From assembly GCA_003599885.1 (NCBI GenBank), contig QZKW01000075.1:25408-89407 (forward strand): 64,000 bases of DNA, written 5' to 3'. The DNA is from Desulfobacteraceae bacterium. GTDB lineage: Bacteria > Desulfobacterota > Desulfobacteria > Desulfobacterales > Desulfosalsimonadaceae. Below, in pieces: positions 44,503 to 55,687 of this stretch (its first letter is position 1; every line of letters begins with the position of its first letter). Both the position numbers and the translations under genes were made by a program. Under the pieces are notes generated by a model. That model made no database searches, had not been told where the DNA came from, and was given only the letters and a program-made list of their open reading frames with translations.

Positions 44503-45008
44503 GCGATCATTATCTGTTCCAGAATGAAAAATCATGCATCGGATGCCAGTCTTGTGAAGTCCAGTGTAAAACCAATAAATCGCTGCCGCAGGGGCCGAAG
44601 CCCTGTCAGGTAATCACAATAGGTCCCCGGTTCATAGGGAACCTGCCCCGTGCTTCCTATATTTTCATATCATGCCACCATTGCGATATCCCCTGGTGCG
44701 TGACTGCCTGCCCCACCGGAGCCATGCGGAAACGGCCGGAAGATGGAATTGTCTTTATCCGCGAGGAGGACTGTGTGGGATGCAAAACCTGCATCACCGC
44801 CTGCCCCTGGGGTGCCCCCCAATGGAACCCGGAATCCGGCAAAGTGGTCAAGTGCGACTATTGCATGGACCGCATTGATCAGGGATTGAAACCCGCCTGT
44901 GTCACCATCTGCACAACCCAGTGCCTGAATTTCGTCCCTGCAGACCAGATCCCGCAGGTTAAACGGGAATTATATGCTCGTTTTGTGGCGGAGTCGGAAA
45001 CCAACTAA
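44499..45008 (+). CDS. Four-cluster ferredoxin subunit (PhsB/HycB-like)
   Basis: The 169-aa protein contains four cysteine sets: CIGCQSCEVQC, CHHCDIPWCVTACP, CVGCKTCITACP and CDYC with C-x3-C nearby (PACVTICTTQC). This is the 4x[4Fe-4S] pattern of electron-transfer subunits of molybdopterin oxidoreductases. It should carry electrons between the upstream molybdoenzyme and the downstream flavoprotein. It has no signal peptide, in line with a cytoplasmic complex. The gene overlaps its upstream neighbour by 4 bp and the next starts 17 bp later. Confidence 0.9.
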   Translation: MSDHYLFQNEKSCIGCQSCEVQCKTNKSLPQGPKPCQVITIGPRFIGNLPRASYIFISCHHCDIPWCVTACPTGAMRKRPEDGIVFIREEDCVGCKTCITACPWGAPQWNPESGKVVKCDYCMDRIDQGLKPACVTICTTQCLNFVPADQIPQVKRELYARFVAESETN

Positions 45009-45025
45009 AGACCGGGAGCCCATCT

Positions 45026-47212
45026 ATGGAACAAAAAAGCACGGTCCGTGACGCCTGTCCTGTCAACCATACCGTCCTTCTTTTAAAAAACGCCCTGACT
45101 GAAAATCATTTCGCTGCCCCTAAAATTCGCCGCATGGCCGGGGAACTCCTGACGATTTTAGAAGACGTGGCCTGGGGAAGGGCTGGCGAAACGCATTATC
45201 CGGCGTTGATGTCTTTATTGAATGAGATGACCGAAAGCGCTGCCGGGGAACCATTCGAGAACACGGTTATTGTTTTACGGGATCATGTCCGGGAGCACGA
45301 AGAAGCTTTTTTAAGCCATATCAAGACCCGCAACTGCGCCACTGGTCAATGCATAACGATTGCGCCGGCCCCCTGCCAAATGGCCTGCCCTGCCGGGATT
45401 GACATTCCGACCTATGTCACCTTGATCGGCATGGGAAAAGATGCGGAAGCCATTGAAGTCATACGTGAAGACAACCCGTTCCCCTGGGTCTGCGGTCTGG
45501 TCTGCACCCGGCCCTGTGAATTCATGTGCGTCCGCGCACGAATGGATACCCCGGTTTCCATTAAATTCCTCAAGGCTTTTGCGGCTGAACGGGCCATGTC
45601 CGATGGCCGGTATCTGAATCCCCCCAAATCTCCGGATACAGGCAAAAACGTCTGCGTGATCGGCGCGGGTCCCGGCGGAATGAGCTGCGCCTATTATCTG
45701 GCGCTAAGGGGATATGGGGTTCGGATTATCGAAGCCCTTCCCAGAGCAGGTGGAATGATCATGGTAGGCATTCCGCGATACCGGCTGCCCCAGGAAGTCA
45801 TTGACCGGGAAGTCGCTATGCTGGAGGAACTGGGAATTACGTTTTGCTTTAACACCCGGTTCGGGTCGGATGTTTCACTGGGATCGCTCCGCCAGGATGG
45901 CTTTGACGCCTTTTTCTTTGCCATTGGCGCGCACACTGCATACAATCTGGATCTCCCCGGTGAAAAAGAATACGGCGTGATTGAGGCCATTGACCTGCTC
46001 AAACGGGTGGCGTTGGGTGAACGGCGAAAACCCGGCAATAAGGCTTTGGTCATCGGCGGCGGGAATGTGGCCATCGATGCCGCCCGGACCTGTTTGCGCC
46101 TGGGATGCCAGGAGGTTGTCATTGCCTATCGCCGCACCCGCAAGGAAATGCCGGCGGATGTGGAGGAAGTGGAACAGGCCGAAGAGGAAGGCGTTCAGTT
46201 CTCATTTTTAACCGTGCCTTTGGCAGTGGTGGGCAGCAATGACCAAACCACAGGGCTAAAATGCCTGAGGGCCGAGCTCGTGGCCCAGCCCGGCAGCAGC
46301 CGGATGTCGCCGGTTCCAATCGAGGGCAGTGATTTTATCATTGATGCGGATGTGATCATTGCAGCCGTCGGTCAAAAAGTGGATAGCGAATGTATGCGGG
46401 AAGTGACGGATCTGAAATGGACCCGCCGGAATACCATTGATGCCGGAAAAATCACAATGGAGACATCCATTCCCGGTATTTTTGCCGGTGGTGATGCGGT
46501 TACCGGTCCGGCCACGGTCATTGAAGCCATCGGCGGCGGGAAGCTTGCCGCCGAAGCCATTCACCGTTATCTTTCAGGAATCCCTCAGCCCAAGCTGCCG
46601 GCCGTTCCTTTTCGCAGGAGCCGTGAGGTCTTTCTGCCGGTTCCCGCCGCCACCAAAATGGTTCTTGAACGCCCGGAAATGCCGCTGCTGAACCTGGAGC
46701 GCAGACGGACCACTTTTCAGCAGGTGGAACTAGGGTACTCGGAAAATACAGTCCGGGAAGAAGCCCGCCGGTGCCTGCGCTGCGATATCTGCCGCCGGTG
46801 CGGGGAATGCGTTGCCACTTGCCGGGACAAGATGAAAATTGATGCGCTTCAGTTGGGATATATGGACTTCGACCATCCCGTGGCAACCGATTTCCGAAAA
46901 ACCAGGGACCGGTGCATTTTTTGCGGGGCATGCGCCAATCAATGTTCCAGCGGGGCCATGAAAATCGAAAACAAAGACGGAGAGCGGGTGCTTTCTCTTT
47001 GCGGCACTGTTTTAAACCGGGAAGAACTGCTGCTTTGTGAAAGTTGCGGCGCTGAAATGGGCACCCGCCGGTACATGGATTATGTCCGCAACAGTATCCG
47101 GTCTGTGGGGCCCATATTGGAAAACCGGGATCTCTGCGACAGATGCGCCAGAAAAAAGGGGATATCAAGCATGTCCGCAACAATTCCTGTAAAAAAGGGA
47201 GACGGGCCATGA
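45026..47212 (+). CDS. GltD-like FAD/NAD(P)H oxidoreductase with extra Fe-S domains
   Basis: The 728-aa flavoprotein has an N-terminal helical segment (1-100), a double Cys region (C104, C109, C117, C121; C156, C160, C164, C168) as in glutamate synthase small subunits, an FAD site VIGAGPGG (211-218), an NAD(P) site VIGGGNVAIDAAR near 343, and C-terminal ferredoxin clusters (CLRCDICRRCGECVATC, CIFCGACANQC) and a last zinc-like C-x2-C set. Relatives include NfnB, sulfide dehydrogenase SudA and HdrA-type proteins. It probably links the Mo subunit to NAD(P)H. It ends overlapping the next small gene by ATGA. Confidence 0.85.
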   Translation: MEQKSTVRDACPVNHTVLLLKNALTENHFAAPKIRRMAGELLTILEDVAWGRAGETHYPALMSLLNEMTESAAGEPFENTVIVLRDHVREHEEAFLSHIKTRNCATGQCITIAPAPCQMACPAGIDIPTYVTLIGMGKDAEAIEVIREDNPFPWVCGLVCTRPCEFMCVRARMDTPVSIKFLKAFAAERAMSDGRYLNPPKSPDTGKNVCVIGAGPGGMSCAYYLALRGYGVRIIEALPRAGGMIMVGIPRYRLPQEVIDREVAMLEELGITFCFNTRFGSDVSLGSLRQDGFDAFFFAIGAHTAYNLDLPGEKEYGVIEAIDLLKRVALGERRKPGNKALVIGGGNVAIDAARTCLRLGCQEVVIAYRRTRKEMPADVEEVEQAEEEGVQFSFLTVPLAVVGSNDQTTGLKCLRAELVAQPGSSRMSPVPIEGSDFIIDADVIIAAVGQKVDSECMREVTDLKWTRRNTIDAGKITMETSIPGIFAGGDAVTGPATVIEAIGGGKLAAEAIHRYLSGIPQPKLPAVPFRRSREVFLPVPAATKMVLERPEMPLLNLERRRTTFQQVELGYSENTVREEARRCLRCDICRRCGECVATCRDKMKIDALQLGYMDFDHPVATDFRKTRDRCIFCGACANQCSSGAMKIENKDGERVLSLCGTVLNREELLLCESCGAEMGTRRYMDYVRNSIRSVGPILENRDLCDRCARKKGISSMSATIPVKKGDGP

Positions 47213-47415
47213 GCTTTCGAAAAGGGCAAAAAGTAGCAATTTTTCAGCGCTCAACGGATGAGAGCTGGGAACCTTTTATGGATGAATACATCGGGCTTCA
47301 CGGAATTATTGTCGATCCGGACACCTCCATTAATGATCCCGATGATCTGATTGAAGTCAGTCTGGAGGGGAAAGGAACTTTTCGTTTGCCCCAGGATTGT
47401 CTGCGGGAGTTGTGA
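47209..47415 (+). CDS. Small protein at the end of the molybdoenzyme operon, unknown
   Basis: This 68-aa protein (MSFRKGQKVAIFQRSTDESW at the N terminus) is beta-rich and has no Cys; an SH3-like barrel is possible. The ATG at 47209 overlaps the upstream stop (ATGA), with AAAAGGGAGACGGGCC before it, so it is translated with the complex. A longer frame starting at 47143 lies inside the upstream gene and is unlikely. Function unknown; a small subunit or assembly factor fits the context. Confidence 0.7.
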   Translation: MSFRKGQKVAIFQRSTDESWEPFMDEYIGLHGIIVDPDTSINDPDDLIEVSLEGKGTFRLPQDCLREL

Positions 47416-47430
47416 TAAGTATAAGTCAAT

Positions 47431-48285
47431 TCAGCCTTTATATTTGATGAAAGTTCCCTGATTGAATTCCTCAAAAGCGACCCGTAGTTGCTCCCGGGTG
47501 TTCATCACGATGGGGCCTTGCCAGGCAACGGGTTCGCCAATGGGCTTTTCGGAAATCAGCAGAAACCGCATGGGATGGTCTTCAGTAAAGGCCAGCACTT
47601 CGTCGCCGTCTTCAAACAGAACAATTGTCCCATTTCCGGCAAATGAATCCCGGCAGAAACAGCCCTGCCCGTCGATGATATAGGCAAATACGGTATGGCC
47701 CTTTTTTGTGGGGTGCCTGAATTCTGAATTTAAAGGCATGGTGACGTCGATATATTCGGGATCAATAACGATATCCGTTACCGGCCCTTTGATGCCGGAA
47801 ACCTCACCGGAAATAATCCTGATCTTCGCACCGCTTTCGAGTTTCACTTCAGGGATCTGTTCAGCCGTGATGTCACGGTACCTTGGGTTTATCATCTTAT
47901 CCCTGGCCGGGAGGTTTGCCCAGAGCTGGAATCCGTACATTTTACCGGAATCATCCCCTTTGGGCATTTCCTGATGAATGATCCCGCTTCCGGCAGTCAT
48001 CCACTGAACATCCCCGGAACTGATAACGCCTTTGTTCCCCAAACTGTCCCCGTGTTCTACGTCACCTGCAAGAATATAAGTGATGGTTTCGATGCCGCGA
48101 TGGGGATGCCAGGGGAATCCTTTCAGGTAATGATTCGGAATATCGGAGCGGAAATCATCAAAAAGCAGAAACGGATCAAACAACGGTACTTCACTATTTC
48201 CAAACGCCCTTTTCAGATGAACCCCGGCGCCTTCAAGCGTTGGCTTGCTTTTGAGGATTTTACGGATTTTTCGAATTTCTTGCAT
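47431..48285 (-). CDS. Pirin family protein
   Basis: The 284-aa bicupin has FPWHPHRGIETITY (metal-binding His, His and later Glu), GDVQWMTAGSGIIHQEMP and a C-terminal cupin with QGPIVMNT. Pirins bind iron or other metals; some have quercetinase activity, others act as redox-sensitive regulators. I start at ATG 48285, 9 nt after AGGAGG; another ATG at 48291 is only 3 nt from it. It is convergent with the molybdoenzyme operon and no link between them is visible. Confidence 0.88.
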   Translation of the reverse strand: MQEIRKIRKILKSKPTLEGAGVHLKRAFGNSEVPLFDPFLLFDDFRSDIPNHYLKGFPWHPHRGIETITYILAGDVEHGDSLGNKGVISSGDVQWMTAGSGIIHQEMPKGDDSGKMYGFQLWANLPARDKMINPRYRDITAEQIPEVKLESGAKIRIISGEVSGIKGPVTDIVIDPEYIDVTMPLNSEFRHPTKKGHTVFAYIIDGQGCFCRDSFAGNGTIVLFEDGDEVLAFTEDHPMRFLLISEKPIGEPVAWQGPIVMNTREQLRVAFEEFNQGTFIKYKG

Positions 48286-48359
48286 TGACATATCCCTCCT
48301 TTGCCATTTGCTCTGGAACCGTCATAAATTCTTTTTTTGATTTTCGGCCCCGCTTTCAA

Positions 48360-48821
48360 TCATTCAACAACCCATACCGCGCAATCCCGGGCGATCCGCA
48401 CGATCTTGCCGGATATGCTGCCGAACAGGAATTCTTCTTTGAGAGAAAGCCCTTTTCTGCCTACCACGAGGGTTGCGTATTCCAGAGAATCCCGCTCGGC
48501 AATAATACATTCCGCCATAGAGGGACAATACCTCAGGGAAGACCGGGTGGAGACAGCCTCAGGGGCGAAACCCGCTCCGATGAGCATCCTGCGGTAGTCT
48601 TCCAGCATCAGGTCCACCTGCCGCCGGTATTCCTGATACCACTTTTCTTTTTCCTCAGGGTCAGGGAACTCATCTTCTTCCGGTTCCCGGATCACATGAA
48701 GCAAGGTCGCGCTAAACCCTTTTATTCCACCCAACAAATCGGCCACATACTGAACCGCACGGCGGGAATTTTCAGACGCGTCCACAGCGATCAAAATGTT
48801 TCGGTTCACTTCAGGGTTCAT
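48360..48821 (-). CDS. Universal stress protein (UspA family), ATP-binding type
   Basis: The 153-aa protein starts NILIAVDASENSRRAVQYV and has the nucleotide motif G-x2-G-x9-GS (VGRKGLSLKEEFLFGS), so ATP binding is likely. ATG 48821 is chosen because AAGGAGG lies 6 nt upstream; a longer frame to 48902 adds unrelated residues. Its start overlaps the 3' end of the kinase-fold gene by 11 bp, so the two are coexpressed. Confidence 0.88.
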   Translation of the reverse strand: MNPEVNRNILIAVDASENSRRAVQYVADLLGGIKGFSATLLHVIREPEEDEFPDPEEKEKWYQEYRRQVDLMLEDYRRMLIGAGFAPEAVSTRSSLRYCPSMAECIIAERDSLEYATLVVGRKGLSLKEEFLFGSISGKIVRIARDCAVWVVE

Positions 48822-49812
48822 TTCTGACCTCCTTGCCGGGAAAACAGGATTTAAATTCATATAAATCTTCAAGCAATTGGGTGGTGTGATCGTAAAACAC
48901 ATTGGCGCTCTTTGAAAAATGCATCAGTATCCGGTTCAGGTTTTTCGGAATATAAGGGTAAATTTTAATGAGATTGGCGACCCGGTTATTGAAAACAATG
49001 TTGGTGTCGTTATCATTCAATTCGCCATAAAGCTTAAGATCGGTTGTTTTGATGTACGGGACCAGCGCATCCCCCATTCCGGCCAGAAACATTAAAACAT
49101 TGCCCAGGCCGAACAAATCATAACCATAGATGTTTTCCCTGTGACGGAAATTGTAATCAAAATCAATCCAGCGATATTGTCCGCTGTCTCTGTCCACCAG
49201 AAGGTGGTCCCTGCGGATATCTCCGTGCTTTTCACCGTACTCATGCAGAAAACGGATGGCTTCCACGCATTCAATATACTTGTCCAGAATTTCGGGAAAA
49301 TACTGATAAAAATAGGTTTCATGGTCCATCCGGGCTGCCAGCGCCCAGATATGATCGGCAAGGGTGAGGCCAAAAATCACATCAAGGATGCGAACCACAT
49401 TGCCCTGATCATCGGGAACCGAAAAACCGTGCATGAAATTGGGATGATGACCGATGAGATTGAGAATCCGGGCCTCTTTGACGGGGCTGCGGAAACATTC
49501 AAAGGATATGTCCCCGATACGGGCGATAAAATTTTCATAAAAAACCAGTTTGATGAATTTTGTTTCACCGTTGGAAAGATCAATGGCGCGCTTGACCCAG
49601 AATTTGACCTCATCGTCAAGACCGAAACGGCCTTCTTTGGCATTGTGGCGGACCAGATATGCCTTGTCGTTGAGGACGACGATGTCGCCGTATTCTATTT
49701 GAAAGAAATCACTGGTATCATGGTAGATTCTAAAGGGATGGTTTTTATTTTGGGAAGGGGCCCAGTGAGCGGCAAGTTGATGCAGCGATTCCTGGGAAAA
49801 ATTCTCACGCAT
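48811..49812 (-). CDS. Kinase-fold protein (Ser/Thr or aminoglycoside-kinase type)
   Basis: The 333-aa protein shows protein-kinase catalytic features: HGDIRRDHLLVD (196-207, catalytic loop with Asp198) and the metal-binding DFD at 217-219 in WIDFDYNF. A Lys in the KFIKLVFYEN strand (near 88) may be the ATP-site lysine. A glycine-rich loop is not obvious. The catalytic loop has R-R rather than K-P/E, so true protein kinase activity is uncertain. ATG 49812 has GAGGTGAG upstream. It is encoded directly before, and overlaps, a UspA gene, which may be its substrate or partner. Confidence 0.7.
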   Translation of the reverse strand: MRENFSQESLHQLAAHWAPSQNKNHPFRIYHDTSDFFQIEYGDIVVLNDKAYLVRHNAKEGRFGLDDEVKFWVKRAIDLSNGETKFIKLVFYENFIARIGDISFECFRSPVKEARILNLIGHHPNFMHGFSVPDDQGNVVRILDVIFGLTLADHIWALAARMDHETYFYQYFPEILDKYIECVEAIRFLHEYGEKHGDIRRDHLLVDRDSGQYRWIDFDYNFRHRENIYGYDLFGLGNVLMFLAGMGDALVPYIKTTDLKLYGELNDNDTNIVFNNRVANLIKIYPYIPKNLNRILMHFSKSANVFYDHTTQLLEDLYEFKSCFPGKEVRNEP

Positions 49813-49896
49813 ACTCACCTCTGGAAAATTTTAGCATGGACAAGTCCGGGTTTAAGGCAACGTATGGACTAAATTTAACACCTATTCAATGCGCTT

Positions 49897-50823
49897 TCAA
49901 TTTCTTTGATAAAAAATCCGGCCTTCCACATTCGACGTCTCAACCTGCTTTTCAGCCAATAGCAGGTCCAGGTGTTTGATGATTTCGTTTGGGTGAAGCC
50001 CCAGCCCTGCTGCCATATCATCCAGCGTACACGGACGCCGGGACAGCATATTTAATAGACTTTCGCGGATATCAGTGGAGTTTGAACCTGCTTTCTGGCG
50101 AGAATACGAAGCGATAACCTCGGCCTTTTCCCCCAGAATTTCCGCAAAACGCATCAGTGTTGCTTCAGGCAAAGGCGAAACACCGGATTCCGCCGTGGGC
50201 CGGACTGCCGTGTTTAAATGGATCTTATCCGGCTTAAATGTTTCCATCCAGGGCAGATAACGTTTCACCGTCTCTTCATCCGCGTTGACGCCGTCGACAA
50301 AAAAAATTTCAAGCCAGATTAGCCCATTATATTCTTTTCGAAAATCAATCAGTCCGGCGGCCGTGTCTTCAAAGGTGAGGCCGGGATTTGGCCGGTTGAT
50401 TTGCGAAAAAATTTCAGCGTCACAGGCGTCAAAGGAGGGCAGCACCACGTCCGCATCAAGAATATCTTTCCGGACATTCCCATTCATCAATAATGACCCG
50501 TTGGTCAGAAGCGCTACCGGAATATCCGTGATGGTCTTAATTTTTTGAATAATGCGGCCGATATCGCTGTTTAAGGTGGGTTCACCGGAACCGCCAAGCG
50601 TTATATAATCGGGTTTCGCACCCTTATTCAGACGATCCGCAAGCTGGGGAATAATGGTCCCGGCGGTCACATAGGGCCGTCTTTCCAGAGTGGTTTCAGA
50701 GGTACGCCCGATCTGGCAATAAACGCAATCATAGGAACACACCTTATAAGGCACCAGATCCACACCCAAAGAGAGCCCCAGGCGTCTGGACGGAACCGGG
50801 CCGTATATTAAGTTTTCTGTCAT
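49897..50823 (-). CDS. Radical SAM protein (Tyw1-like, COG0731) with winged-helix tail
   Basis: The 308-aa protein opens YGPVPSRRLGLSLGVD, the mark of this radical SAM group, followed by C29-x3-C33-x2-C36 and GGSGEPTLN. About 70 C-terminal residues (after 240) look like a winged helix (LNMLSRRPCTLDDMAAGLGL). The family is widespread in anaerobes without a firmly known reaction; relation to wybutosine enzymes is only in fold. It is monocistronic, and divergent from the S1 protein gene. Confidence 0.8.
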   Translation of the reverse strand: MTENLIYGPVPSRRLGLSLGVDLVPYKVCSYDCVYCQIGRTSETTLERRPYVTAGTIIPQLADRLNKGAKPDYITLGGSGEPTLNSDIGRIIQKIKTITDIPVALLTNGSLLMNGNVRKDILDADVVLPSFDACDAEIFSQINRPNPGLTFEDTAAGLIDFRKEYNGLIWLEIFFVDGVNADEETVKRYLPWMETFKPDKIHLNTAVRPTAESGVSPLPEATLMRFAEILGEKAEVIASYSRQKAGSNSTDIRESLLNMLSRRPCTLDDMAAGLGLHPNEIIKHLDLLLAEKQVETSNVEGRIFYQRN

Positions 50824-50992
50824 GGATGAGCATCCTTTTTTAAACGCAGCAACCGTCCGGGTTCAATTGACAAAACCTGATGTTGTGCTTGCAACCTGCT
50901 TTTCTCCCTGATAAAGAAGGTTTTGTTTTACAAAACATAAACCTGTGTTCAAAGGTATTCAATCCCCAATTTTTAGCAAGGAGTTTTTAGTC

Positions 50993-52471
50993 ATGCCGGA
51001 CGATTTTAATGAATCAGAAATGATGGATGATGAAAATGCTGGTGATGAGAACAACGCCGATTCCGGCGAAAGTTTTGCCGATCTGTTTGAATCCTATATG
51101 ACTGAACAAAAAGAACTGAACGTCGGGGACCGGATTCAGGGTGAAATTATCAGTATCGGCGACAAAAACGTGTTTATCAATACCGGCACCAAAACCGACG
51201 GCGTGGTGGAAAAAGGCGAACTGCTGGATAAAGACAATGAATTGCCTTACAAAAAAGGCGACCGGCTGGACCTTTATATCGTTGCCATTTCAGATGGGGA
51301 AATCCGGCTGTCAAAAGCCATATCCGGCGCGGGTATGGACCATCTTCTCCATGACGCATACAAAACCCGTATTCCGGTGGAAGGCAAAGTGACTGAGACC
51401 TGCAAGGGCGGATTCCGGGTGAGCATCATGAATAAAACCGCCTTTTGTCCCATCAGCCAGATTGACACCCAGTATGTGGAAACGCCGGAAGCATATGTGG
51501 GTAACACCTATGAATTTCTGCTCACCAAATTTGAAGACAGGGGCAAAAACATTATTGTGTCGCGACGCGATCTGCTCAAAAAGCAGCAGGAAGCCGCCAG
51601 AAAAGAATTTTTCAGCAAGGTTCAGACCGGTGACATCATGGATGCCACTGTGAAAACCATCATGCCCTACGGCGCGTTTGTGGAAATTTATCCGGGCGTG
51701 GAAGGGCTTATCCATATTTCCGAACTGAGCTGGTCCCGCCTCGGCCATCCGGATGAGATGATCAAAACAGGCGACCCGATCAAAGCCAAAATCCTGGATA
51801 TCAACAAAGACACCGGCAAGATTTCCATGTCCGCCCGCCAGGCAGAAACCGACCCCTGGCTGACGGTGAACCAGCAGTTTAAAGCCGGGGACAAAACCGA
51901 AGGAAAAGTGACCCGGTGCATGGATTTCGGGGCGTTTGTGGAAATCGCGCCCGGCATTGAGGGCCTGGTTCACGTCAGTGAAATGAGTTATCAGAAACGG
52001 ATTTCAAAAGCGTCGGATGTGGTGGGCCCCGGGGATGTGATTTCAGTGATGGTCAAGGAAATCGACCTGCCCAACAAACGGATATCCCTTAGCATGAAAG
52101 CGGTTGAAGGGGACCCGTGGATGAACATCGAGCAGAAATACGCTGCCGGTCAGCAGGTTTTCGGCAGGGTCGAGAAAAAAGAATCCTTCGGCTATTTTGT
52201 CCAGCTCGAACCGGGTGTGACAGGCATGCTCCCGAAATCCAAAATCAGCGCCTCCCACAACCCGGGAGATATTGAAAAACTGAAAATCGATGACCCCATC
52301 GCCGTAACAATTGAGGAAATCAAACCCAGAGAACGAAAAATTTCACTGGGTGTCGAAGGTGACACGGACGACTGGAAAGCCTTTGTAAAAAAAGAGGCAC
52401 CTCTGTCTTTTGGCGCATTGGGCGATCTTGGCCAAAAACTCCAATCCGCGATGAACTCCAAAAAAAAATAA
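50993..52471 (+). CDS. S1 RNA-binding protein with five S1 domains (RpsA-like)
   Basis: The 492-aa protein begins with an acidic stretch ([19 protein letters not shown]) and holds five S1 repeats: about 38-112, 120-190, 205-275, 292-365 and 378-450. Repeats 3 and 4 carry the best motifs ([20 protein letters not shown] and [20 protein letters not shown]). Ribosomal S1 usually has six domains in proteobacteria; this may be S1 itself or a related translation or RNA-stability factor, and which cannot be decided here. ATG 50993 has AAGGAGTTTTTAGTC upstream. It ends at a strong terminator. Confidence 0.85.
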   Translation: MPDDFNESEMMDDENAGDENNADSGESFADLFESYMTEQKELNVGDRIQGEIISIGDKNVFINTGTKTDGVVEKGELLDKDNELPYKKGDRLDLYIVAISDGEIRLSKAISGAGMDHLLHDAYKTRIPVEGKVTETCKGGFRVSIMNKTAFCPISQIDTQYVETPEAYVGNTYEFLLTKFEDRGKNIIVSRRDLLKKQQEAARKEFFSKVQTGDIMDATVKTIMPYGAFVEIYPGVEGLIHISELSWSRLGHPDEMIKTGDPIKAKILDINKDTGKISMSARQAETDPWLTVNQQFKAGDKTEGKVTRCMDFGAFVEIAPGIEGLVHVSEMSYQKRISKASDVVGPGDVISVMVKEIDLPNKRISLSMKAVEGDPWMNIEQKYAAGQQVFGRVEKKESFGYFVQLEPGVTGMLPKSKISASHNPGDIEKLKIDDPIAVTIEEIKPRERKISLGVEGDTDDWKAFVKKEAPLSFGALGDLGQKLQSAMNSKKK

Positions 52472-52484
52472 GCCGGAAACGTCA

Positions 52485-52520
52485 ACAGCCGGATGACGCG
52501 TCGCGCGTTCATCCGGCTGT
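52485..52520. terminator. Strong terminator hairpin after the S1 gene
   Basis: ACAGCCGGATGACGCG (52485-52500), loop TCG, then CGCGTTCATCCGGCTGT (52504-52520): a 16-bp stem with one bulged T. CAATTTTCC follows. It starts 14 bp after the S1 stop and also lies downstream of the convergent small membrane protein. Confidence 0.85.
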
Positions 52521-52555
52521 CAATTTTCCGACCTTCAATCTTTCCGGTATCACCC

Positions 52556-52870
52556 TTATTTTTTAATAAACAATCCCCCGACAATCAGCAGAAACGCGCC
52601 CACAATCACCAGCAACAGCCACAGATCCATAGTAATCAGGTAATTGGCTCCGTCCTGAAGCGGCTGCCAGGGGAGTTGGTCAACGAAGTCAAAATTGGCC
52701 TCATCCATGATATCCACCAGTCGGGTGTGCCCTGAATAATCAATCTCACTCATCCCGCCATATGATGAAAGCTTTCTGGAACTTCCCATAAAGTCACCCA
52801 ACGCACGCCATCCCCACATGGATATCCCGCCAAGCAATGATGTCATCCCTATAAGATTGGTTTTCTTCAT
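52556..52870 (-). CDS. Small membrane protein, unknown
   Basis: The 104-aa protein has one N-terminal hydrophobic segment (LIGMTSLLGGISMWGW) and a C-terminal membrane helix (LWLLLVIVGAFLLIVGGLFI) ending in KK. The region between is polar. GGAAGAAAA precedes the ATG. No family recognised; it stands alone between the S1 gene and frdB. Confidence 0.6.
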   Translation of the reverse strand: MKKTNLIGMTSLLGGISMWGWRALGDFMGSSRKLSSYGGMSEIDYSGHTRLVDIMDEANFDFVDQLPWQPLQDGANYLITMDLWLLLVIVGAFLLIVGGLFIKK

Positions 52871-52976
52871 TTTTCTTCCTTTTCAGTTAACACATGCAAG
52901 TGAATTGTATCGGCCATTAACTTTATCGAAGTTTATCAATAGCATAAAAAAAAATGGTTGCAAGAGAAGAAATGCT

Positions 52977-53728
52977 TTAAGAAAACCGGGCTTTAAAAAA
53001 TTCGCGGTTCATCCGGGCGATCTGGATGATGGATATGCCCTTGGGGCATTCCGCCTCGCATTCGGTTTCATTGGAACAATTGCCGAAACCCAGTTCGTCC
53101 ATTTTCCGGACCATGGAAGACACCCGCTTTGCCGCTTCCGGCCGTCCCTGGGGCAACAGGCTCAGCTGTGACACTTTGGCGCCGACAAACAGCATGGCCG
53201 ACGCATTGGGGCACGCGGCCACGCAGGCCCCGCAGCCGATGCAGGCCGCAGGAACAAAAGCCGCATCTGCCGTATCTTTGGGGATAGGTAAAGAATTGGC
53301 ATCCGGGGCTCCGCCGGTATTGACCGAAATATAGCCGCCAGCCTGAATGATCTGGTCCAGCGCACTCCGGTCCACCACCAGATCCTTGATGACGGGGAAC
53401 GCTCTTGCCCGCCAGGGCTCAATGACAATGGTGTCCCCATCCGAGAAATGGCGCATGTGCAGCTGGCACAAGGTGGTTTCCCGTTCATGACCGTGGGGAC
53501 GGCCGTTCACCACCGCCCCGCACATGCCGCAAATGCCTTCCCGGCAATCATGGTCAAATGCAATGGGTTCCTGATGGTCTTTGGTGAGCTGTTCGTTGAC
53601 CACATCAATCATTTCAAGAAATGACATGTCCTTGGAAATATTTTCAGCACGGCAGGTTTCCAGCCGCCCGATGGGCTCTCCCCGGCCCTGACGCCAGACT
53701 TTTAATGTCAGATTGATCGTTTTCGCCG

Positions 53729-53732
<4 letters not shown>
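52977..53732 (-). CDS. frdB: Fumarate reductase/succinate dehydrogenase iron-sulfur subunit
   Basis: The 251-aa subunit holds [2Fe-2S] ligands C63, C68, C71 ([11 protein letters not shown]) and C93, then [12 protein letters not shown] and a last cysteine group ([18 protein letters not shown]) for the [4Fe-4S] and [3Fe-4S] clusters. It carries electrons between FAD and the membrane hemes. It overlaps frdA by 4 bp (ATGA at 53729-53732), and gene order is frdC-frdA-frdB in the direction of transcription, as in class-B enzymes of the Wolinella type. In this organism it may run either way. Confidence 0.93.
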
Positions 53733-55678
<1,946 letters not shown>

Positions 55679-55687
55679 TTGGGTTCC

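Noticed and set aside
47143..47208. Longer start for the 68-aa protein gene
   Set aside because: The extension overlaps the upstream coding region by 70 bp, whereas the ATGA overlap at 47209 has a good ribosome binding site.
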